From contig WPIO01000153.1 of NCBI GenBank assembly GCA_009760855.2, forward strand, positions 399,501-463,500: a DNA stretch of 64,000 bases, written 5' to 3'. This document shows positions 1 to 64,000 of this stretch, piece after piece. Both the position numbers and the translations under genes were made by a program. Position 1 is the first letter of the stretch. Every line of letters starts with the position of its first letter. Under the pieces are notes generated by a model. That model worked only from the letters and a program-made list of their open reading frames with translations. It was not told the origin of the DNA and did no database searches. This DNA comes from Cristatella mucedo (lineage: Eukaryota; Bryozoa; Phylactolaemata; Cristatellidae).

Positions 1-235
1 AGCCTGCACAATAACCATTTATGTTTTCACGAAAGAGAATAAGTCATCAAAGTATCCATCCTACCATTCGCGTCTCCTATTTGACCGATATCTATCTCTA
101 CCCACGAAAACTAAGCCGAAGCATTGCAAAGCCCAAAGGGTTCGCGACAATACTTTGCTCTTAATATGTGGTGATGCGAGTTGCTATTAATTTACGTTAA
201 CCACTTTGATCAAGTGATATCCAACCCTTACACAA

Positions 236-1075
236 TAATTATTGAAATAGAAAGCCAGACAACCACATCAGCTCAACAATCAAGTCTGCCAGCTTTCAGC
301 TACATAGCAGTGCTACAATTCGGACGTGTTTAGATAAGGATAACACGTCTCAGTTGATCCATGCATTTATGACATCCCGTTTTGACTTGTGTAACTCACT
401 GCTTTCTGGCCTACCGGAACGTGCAATCAGACGATTACAGCTCGTGCAAAACTCGGCTGCTAGGCTTGTCTGTCATGAGCTTCGCAGTTGCCACGTCACA
501 CCACTTCTCGCCGACCTGCACTGGGTACCAGTCAAGCAACGGATCGACATCAAGGTTTTGTCGCTCACTTTTAGTTCACTTCATTCTTTGGCTCCAGCCT
601 ATCTGTCAGATCTACTCCTCCACCCGGCCAAGCATCGTACCACCCCCCCCCCCCCGCTTTTCGGAATCCAACCGTTTACCAATACCTCGTACAAGCCTCA
701 AATCCTTTGGAGACCGTGCATTTAGTTCGCATGCTCCCAAAGCCTGGAACTTCCTTCCGACCTTCGTCAGAACATTCCCTGACTTGACCACATTTGAAAA
801 GAACTTGGAGCACACCAATTTAGGACAGCATTTAGTGGGTCCCCGTTATTCGTCCTCCATGTGCTAACGTGTGCTGACACTGTGCATGCTGCCACTAACC
901 ACACTTGCATGCTGACCCTGTGCATATAAGCCCTATCCATGTCATTAATGTTGTTTATCAAGCACGATATTACTCACCATTCAATCGGGTTTCCCTTTGC
1001 AGCCAATTTACAGTGTCAAGAGAGAGACTGAGTTCTCTGGGGGAGCTTTATCAAGTGCATTATTTCTATTATTAT
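236..1075 (+). mobile_element. L2/CR1-like LINE, 5'-truncated 3' end
   Basis: The copy starts in the reverse transcriptase C-terminal region (frames reading HAFMTSRFDLCNSLL and LADLHWVPVKQRID). A C-run at 643-656 shifts the frame, which then continues as LKSFGDRAFSSHAPKAWN. The 3' untranslated part ends in the family tail: a block matching gagattgagttctctgag, then gctttatcaagtgcatta and ATT-type repeats. It lies in or beyond the 3' part of the host gene, and it is dead. Confidence 0.85.
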
Positions 1076-1164
1076 AACGTCTCAGAACTCTCTTCGATGC
1101 TTCAAGTGCAAAGAAGGCAAGAAGTGCTGAAGCTCGTGGAGCAGACCGCGCTCACTTGGTCCCG

Positions 1165-2465
1165 TAGTTAAGAATCTTTCTAATTCCGACGTAATCACTA
1201 TGCTTAAGGAAGGCATCCATTTTGAAATGGATTAAATAAACTCGACCTATGCATGGATCCAACACTTCTTTCCAGTAATTACGATTCGCTTGACTATGTC
1301 TCAATTTGTACACACGTAGACTCGCACGGAGAGAGAACCCGAACAGCTTCTCCATCAAAGCTAGTTCTGCATGCAACTCAGCCGCCTCTGCACAGGATGT
1401 GAGAGAGAGTCCGACTACGCCATCGTCGGACGTGGAGCGCTCGCACCTGAGCCCAGCCACATTCGGCCCTAGAAACAGGGTCGGCCCAGCCTCACTGTGG
1501 CTGGATTCGCGATGGTGCCTTAAGCGGCTCTCCTGTCGCATTTCGCTGGCAAGCTCGGACGTCCTGGTGGTCTCGATTGACTCCGACGAGATGGAGCACT
1601 CGTTTGCCCCGCTGGTTGCCACCTCAAAAGTGCGAGAGTTCGCCAGGTTGGCTGAAGGACGGGCTTGGATGGCAAAGAACGCTCGGGGCCGGGTCAGCCG
1701 TTGCCTCGGCACGGTAAGGTTCGCGAACTACAGCCACTTTCAGACCGCGGGTGTCAGTTTATCGTTCCGAGCGTGGTGCTTCGTTCGCCGCGAGTGCCCG
1801 GACGTGCCGCCGGTGGGCACCGCCAGGAGCCGGTCATACACCGGAACGGCCACCAGCTGCAGCCTTTGCCGCACTGAGACTGAGACCGGCTGCCTCGTCC
1901 TAAGCCACTGCCGACCGATGCTGCAAGCAATAACTATCCGCCACAACCTGGTTATGGGACGCCTAATCAGTGCTCTTCCGGCCACCGTGCACTCTCCGGC
2001 CTCTCGGCAGTTTGCGCCTACCCGCTCGCCGGGGGGGTGGGGGGAGTCCGGCTTGCGAACCGGCGGACCTGGTCATCGACATCGGCACCGACGGTCGTAG
2101 TCAACGTAACGGTGCCGTTTGACGGCAGCAAGGATGTCCTTGTGGTGGTGGCCCGAAAAATGTAGATAAGTATAAACAAATATAGCCTGGTCTTTCCAGA
2201 TGGCTGGCTACCAGTCGGCAGTGGTGAGGCCCTTCGAGGTCGGTGCTCTGGTTGGCTGGTGGCCGGATAACGAAGCCTGCCTGGCGGACCTCGACATCTC
2301 GCGAAAGGGACGGGAGCCATTGGTGCGGCTGTGCTCCTCGGATGCCATTTCTGGCTCGGAAGCCGCGTGGTCCTCGTTCCTGAACCGCGGGAGGCGGGCG
2401 CAGGTAGCCCCCCTCGCGGCCCCGGTAGGGGTGGGTTAGGCTCCTTCGGCTAAGGTACAGCGATT
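1165..2465 (+). mobile_element. Decayed RLE-type LINE (R2/NeSL-like) 3' region
   Basis: This GC-rich block differs sharply from its AT-rich surroundings. In the + frames I see FQTAGVSLSFRAW, then CSLCRTETETGCL, then SHCRPMLQAITIRHN, which is the Cys-Cys-His-Cys knuckle with RHN downstream of the reverse transcriptase in R2-like elements. It is followed by VVVNVTVPFDGSKD and by VGALVGWWPDNEA, matching the restriction-like endonuclease strand and the Gly-x-W-x-P-x-N segment. The frame changes at least twice, including at a G-run near 2031-2044, so the copy is inactive. The 5' edge is uncertain. Confidence 0.62.
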
Positions 2466-2699
2466 TGTTAAACAATTTAAAATATAAAATACAGTATTTA
2501 CTGAGGCTGACTACCTCATGGCCTCTCTGGAATCTCGTCTGAATACATACCTTTACCTCTAGCGATACAAAATTGCAATAATCAGGGGTATAATAAATGG
2601 AGGTAGACCAGAGAAAGTAGGAAAGGCAGTCGTGATGTCCGTGATGCCCTTGAAACTTTTCTCAGTCACTCCCTCTCCCTACCGATCGGCTAGCCAACC

Positions 2700-2990
2700 C
2701 AATGAAGCATTCACACCCGGTGCAAGGCGCTGCCTAGAGAACTTTCTGTAGTGCAATTCATTGCAGATACAGTTTCCCACCTCCTTCGCACTGAGCGGGC
2801 CCTTCGTCAAGGAGCATGCCGACTTCAAGGTCGTATCATTCATTCATACATCCATTTCTCGCATCCCGACACGAAGCGCTACTGGCGTTTTTTGTCCGTT
2901 GCAGAATTTTCTCCCGAAGCAGCAATGTGAAGTGCTAGAAAGAGATTAAGCTCTCCGAAGGAGCTATACAAATAGATTGCGGTTATTGTT
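2700..2990 (+). mobile_element. L2/CR1-like LINE 3' tail, degenerate
   Basis: The stretch 2905-2990 carries the LINE tail pattern (agtgctagaaagagattaag, then ctctccgaaggagctata) ending in TTATT repeats. The upstream part is too degraded to align by eye. Confidence 0.5.
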
Positions 2991-3062
2991 ATTATTGATT
3001 GTCTTGCTTATGCGATTGATGTAGTTTTAACCTCTCAGATATCCCCTATGCCACGTATGCCG

Positions 3063-3215
3063 TGCCGGTTTGGCCAGTGGTTAAGGCGCGAACCTCTAGC
3101 CAAGGTCAAGGTAAATGAATTTGATGACCTAGGTCGTGGGATCGAGCCCCGTAGCATATGTGAAGCGTCTGAATAGAGCTGAAGTTCTCCTAGGGAGCAA
3201 TAATAATATTTAAAT
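3063..3215 (+). mobile_element. tRNA-derived SINE, family 1
   Basis: An A-box-like start (ccggtttggccagtggttaa) and a B-box-like gtgggatcgagcccc are followed by the shared tail gaagcgtctgaatagagctg and AAT repeats. An internal stretch of about 20 bp is extra compared with the copies at 18.5 and 61.0 kb. Confidence 0.65.
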
Positions 3216-4465
3216 ATATAATTATTTATTACTCCGACCGTTGAGATGCATCTAATAACACAAATCAAATATATTTTGGAGACGTTTCCTTTAGCTTCAA
3301 TGTACGACAAACATGGAGCTCCAAACCAAATGACACCACCAAATATCCCGAATTAAAGAATCCTAAACTCAATTAATCTCAGGTCCCACTCATGGAAGTC
3401 GTGAATCCAGAGTAATGTTATTTAAGTGCCCATAATTTTGACGGTTTTACATCTAAACATCACTAATAAGTTGTTACGTTTCCATTTCCAGCCGATATGA
3501 ATTGCGTGCAAAGAGATTTAGCTCTCACGGGGCACTATAAAAAGGTTATTCTGCTATTATTTAAAATTTATGAGTGCCTCACAAAATCAAAATCAAGGCG
3601 CATGGTATTAGGTATCACCAATCGATCGAAACCGTCAAAATCAGCTCAGGGAATTAATATCGTGGACTCAAGCTTCAAGCCTATATCTGAGCTTTATTAC
3701 CACACATTTCCGTAGGGAGTGCGTTGGATATTCCTTACCCACAGACTAGATGCGGGACATTTGGTATCGGAAAAAAGAGGGATACCAGAGTAAAATACAG
3801 TGGCGGCTGAAGCTTTTGCTGTACTACCAATCTGTTTCATTTACTACTAACTTTTTTGTATTTACTCGTCTCTTTCGTCCAGAATCTGCAACATTGTTAC
3901 TTTTGCATCAATGATGCTAATCGTTTTAGACATTATATTTACACTATATAATTCTCAGGTGCTACAGACCTTATGCGTCACACACTTGTCACACGCTCGT
4001 TTTCTCATTCTCTATAGATCGCTGAAGATGCTTCAGACGCGCGGTGTGCAGCCTGCCATTTGAGCTCTGAATGTCACTAAAGCTTCGAGCGGCGTGGAAT
4101 CATATACTCATGGACACCCGTGTAGTATTTGTTGCTTTTTTGAGCTTCCGATGGAGATGTATACATACATACATACGTACGTACAAACAGAGATAAATAT
4201 ACACGTACTGGAAATCTATTTCGACTCAGACGCTCTTCTCAAGATTTTCGTTGGGTACGATGTAGACAGTTCACCAATGTGCACACAGTTCACTACTGAG
4301 GGCGCACTAAAGGTAGGTTTGACTTCACGAGTACTACAGATAACTCTTTCAGCTATCGTGACTTTATTTTTATAGTTATATAAAGTTATTAATCGATATA
4401 AACTAGATTATTTATATTTATACAATGCAAATTTAAAGTATACTGACAAAGATGTAATTATATGC
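3216..4465. other. No gene seen
   Basis: AT-rich sequence with only short open frames. It may contain the distal 3' part of the host gene, but I found no exon with convincing splice signals. Confidence 0.5.
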
Positions 4466-4467
4466 AC

Positions 4468-4516
4468 ACACACGCACGCGTGGATATATATATTTATTTA
4501 TATCCACGCGTGCGTA
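4468..4516. repeat. Hairpin-forming inverted repeat
   Basis: acgcacgcgtggatata is matched by its exact reverse complement about 10 bases later, just before the CA tract. Confidence 0.85.
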
Positions 4517-4520
4517 CCAT

Positions 4521-4631
<111 letters not shown>

Positions 4632-4802
4632 AATATAGGTTCATGGTAATTTATGCCACGAGTCCCGTAGAAGACTGGTAATCTAGTTTCATCCAATATC
4701 AGACTGATTGCTCAATCGCAGCTCGGGTTAGCTTACACCTGTCTTCAGCGTGAAGGAATTGATAGTTAGTCACTGCCAAAGCCAATGTGTAAAAAAGGGT
4801 AC

Positions 4803-60980
<56,178 letters not shown>

Positions 60981-60982
60981 CT

Positions 60983-61130
60983 GAGCTGGTTTGGTCTAGA
61001 GGTTAAGGTGCTCGCCCCGACCAAGGTCTGACTGAGGTCGTGGGCTCGAGCCCCGAGGCACATGTGAAGCGCCTGAATAGAGATTAGGTTCTCTCGGGGC
61101 GCTATACAAATGAATTATATTATATTATCA
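60983..61130 (+). mobile_element. tRNA-derived SINE, family 1, next to an exon
   Basis: This is a full-length, near-consensus copy: head gagctggtttggtctagagg, B box gtgggctcgagccccgagg, tail gaagcgcctgaatagagatt and ctctcggggcgctatacaaa. Its 5' end lies two bases from the 60.8 kb exon. Confidence 0.88.
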
Positions 61131-64000
61131 CAATATCAAATGATAAAAATACTACCTTATTGGTAATTTTTAAATAAAAGTGACGCTGCGGTTAAGATTC
61201 ATTGCTCAAAACTGTAAGTAATACTTTGCAAATTTTAAGTTATAACAACATGATGTATATAATGCGCATCTATGCTTGTGATTGTACATGAAGTTGCTAT
61301 TTTGTATCAACTTTGCTGACTATCAATTAAATATAAGTGTTTTAATTAAAATTTCATCTGTCATGCTCTCTTCTTACCCAAAAAGAAAGATTTATCAAAG
61401 TCCAGCAGTGACACACATTTGGACACATTGTAAATTGAAGTTCAATGAGATTTTTTCTGTAAGATTGCCGAACGTTTTTTGGAACTATAGCCTTTCTTGT
61501 ACGTGATTTTTGAGAATTTTCATAAAAACGACGCGATTTGCAGAGTTAATGAAGTGTACCGTTGATCCAATATGCAAGCTGGCTGGAGGGGCGAAAACCC
61601 CACTTAACCTGCTGACAGCTGCATAATCCAGCACGTGTGCAACCACTAAACAGGGTATTAAGTGTGAAAGACTACTTCCATAAAAGGGTCATGATCAAAG
61701 GAAATGGTCTTTAGAAACCTATTAAACCGTACTAAATGGTTATTTATTTTTTTGGCAAAACGTGACTGCTCTTTGTTATCCTGCTAAGTTCAATCATTAT
61801 AAAGCCTTCCTTGTACAATGTTAAAACTGCTGTACCTCAGATAATAATAAATACCTACTCTCTTGGAGATTGCAATGCATAGGAGTAACTGGCTTTCCGT
61901 GAATAGCCTATGCTTTCTCTAATAAAAAAAGAACTACATTGAACTACATAATTATTGGAAAGTTTTTCATCTAGCAATCACAGATCTTTTCGTTATTCTC
62001 CATCTTATGATCGGGCCTCAAATAAGGCCATTACGTTACTGGTCACTCTTACAAAGTAAGTATTAAATATTAAAATTGTATCAACCAGTTTTATTTCGAA
62101 ATTTGAATTAAATCAATTGTACTAGTGCTTAGCCCACTCCGAAGTATCTAGCTTAGGTATCTTTTGTTACGAAGAAAACAGACGTTTGCTACCGCTCACC
62201 ATACTTTAGGTATAAGCAACCGTTCAAACCACACCATGAGACGGGTAGGTGGTCATGGTCCCGGCATAGTTTGATCACATGTTAGGCCTGAGAAGGATGT
62301 CCGTTAGACCGGACGTGGACAGGGCATAAAGTAATGACGGCTACTGAAAGGTAGATCGTATAAGAACCTCTTAGTAGTTTGACGCATAAAAAAAGCATGA
62401 ATCACTCAGATGGTTCTACGTGTAAAAATGCACGCACTGAATGCACCTGGTGGGCCTAGAATAAGCCATTGACGTGTTTTGAAGGTGGGCAGGTAAGCGA
62501 ACGCTACATGCAAGTTGCTGAAATTATTAATAAACATTACCCTAAATAAATTCTTCGGTGAGTATTAGGGGTACTTTATTGTTCACAATTGTAAAGCAGA
62601 AAAATATTCAAACCACTTTAAGACTTATATTAACGTTAACTTTACTGTTGTAAAAAAGACTGCAAGATAATTCCTAATCCTGTATAGATAACATAACTAT
62701 TAATTAAAATAAAAAGTACCTCATGCTAAAGCCATAGTATAACTAAAAACTAACCGCTTCATTATTTTTGACAACAGAATTGTTGAATACATTTTCCTAA
62801 CGATTCCTCAATTCTTCAATCTAAAAAGCATTTCTGACCCAAGACTCAGGCCTAAGAATACATGGAAATTGATTTGCTGCTATTTTTGGCTTTTATTTAC
62901 TGAATCAATCAATGATTATAATGAAGTCTTAGCCATAACAAGCATTAGGTCAGGTATTAAAAAAGAACTCGGAAAAACATTCCGACAAAAAAATTTACAC
63001 TTTCGAAACGGCGAAAGCAATCAGCACACCAAGATTAAAAGGGATGCAGAAAATAGCTGAATGAGGATATTAAAAATAGTTTAACAAAGTTTTCGGGCCG
63101 CTTGAATGGTGCGCCATCTCTCTAATAAACTTACCTTAGCATGGCGCAATCCATTACTCAAGCATATTCGTAAATCTACTTTTTGATTGGCATAAAAAGT
63201 TTTGCTACGTAAGTAAGTGATAGCAAAATACAAAAGCGACGGTTTACTGAACCGCTTCCACTATATTTAAGTGGATGGCAACTGTTGTTTGTGCTAGTGC
63301 TATCTATACGCGAATGCAATTATTTGCATGACACCAATGCGAAATTTGTCAGTCATTTTCTTCAAACAAATTGAGACAAACTTAGTAGGTACGAATAATA
63401 GTCCAAATCAAGGAAGTAGCTGTGAGCTTGGCCAATAAGGGCCGACGCTTTCCGCACCGGCGTATCGGTGAAAAATTCGCTAATTAATTTTGTGATTTTA
63501 GTTCGTCGCGCAGTTTCATTTTTCGCGGGAAAACCATCTAATTTTAGACTGCGTCAATGCCTTTGAATGGTGCGTAGCACCTAGTGGCTGTGTTAGCAAT
63601 GGCCCACAAGCATTTCATAAAGCATTTCATAAGCACTTCATAATATTTCCTAGCATTTCATACATTCCCGCGAGAATATGCTAAACGTGGTCCAACCTTC
63701 GGAAGCCATCGCGTGCAGAGGTGCGCACGCTACCTAACTGTGAGTGCAATCGTCTCGAATACATTGTGAAATACTGCCAGTACCATCGTCTACTAGCCGT
63801 CGGACGTGCTTTAATAGTTAGGAATTTGGTTCCTGCTTACTTGCTGTAGCTTGACTCATGTTTGATCAGGTACTGAGCTCAGCCGAAATCGCCGGACACT
63901 AGCTGCCCATGCAAACATGGCCGCCAAAGTGAGCCGAAGTTAGAGATTGCGTGAAAAGCTACTTGTGTCAGCTTCCGCGCACGGTCTGACCAGCTCGCTC
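61131..64000. other. AT-rich flank or intron, nothing recognised
   Basis: Upstream exons of the propeller gene should lie beyond here. I see only a short gcatttcataa tandem motif at 63605-63665 and a somewhat GC-richer end from 63700. Confidence 0.45.

Noticed and set aside
1152-2475. Minus-strand frames over the GC-rich block as host genes
   Set aside because: The + strand carries LINE protein motifs; the minus frames are their shadows.

Overview
This is a window of animal nuclear DNA. It has intron-rich coding sequence with GT-AG splice sites, L2/CR1-like LINEs, tRNA-derived SINEs, hAT and Tc1/mariner-type DNA transposons and long microsatellites. Nothing looks bacterial, organellar or viral. 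The LINE, SINE and hAT types are shared by many invertebrates and some vertebrates, so I do not name a species.

The only host gene I can support lies on the minus strand and spans most of the window (about 61.0 kb down to about 4.8 kb). I rebuilt it from short exons whose splice sites and reading phases agree. Exons at 60.8, 50.8, 40.4, 31.9 and 27.4 kb encode YWTD-type (LDL-receptor class B) beta-propeller blades: the end of one propeller, then most or all of a second. Five small exons between 22.7 and 19.8 kb (63, 27, 36, 33 and 33 bp, all phase 1-1) encode a short Thr/Ser/Pro-rich stalk. An exon at 11.5-11.7 kb encodes a single transmembrane helix. Exons at 9.9 and 7.9 kb read in frame as a cytoplasmic tail, followed by three more phase 1-1 Thr-rich exons at 5.2-4.8 kb. 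The product is best described as a type I membrane protein with YWTD propellers, distantly like the LRP or ROS1/Sevenless extracellular regions. Neither end of the gene is visible.

The introns are packed with mobile DNA. One L2/CR1-like LINE family is present in many decayed copies, on both strands: 0.24-1.08, 13.85-18.06, 23.39-25.70, 32.3-34.49, 38.0-38.9, 39.59-40.23, 40.87-41.50 and 56.8-59.2 kb, plus several 3' tails. The copy at 13.85-18.06 kb is split by a 2.7 kb hAT element with terminal inverted repeats and an exact 8-bp target duplication. A second LINE type with a restriction-like endonuclease (R2/NeSL-like) is decayed at 1.2-2.46 kb. Two tRNA-derived SINE families are scattered about; the 3' end of one matches the LINE tail. 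Non-autonomous DNA elements include a Tc1/mariner-like MITE (27.86-28.68 kb), an 888-bp inverted-repeat element with telomere-like repeats inside (36.80-37.69 kb) and a fold-back element of about 980 bp (44.0-44.98 kb).

Tandem repeats include a 14-bp unit (5.4 kb), a 9-bp unit (30.4-31.05 kb), a 17-bp unit (35.0-35.19 kb) and long CA, TA and CT tracts. Several of these make long but meaningless open frames. Large stretches (notably 41.5-43.6, 52.3-56.1 and 61.1-64.0 kb) are AT-rich intron or flank in which I recognise no gene.
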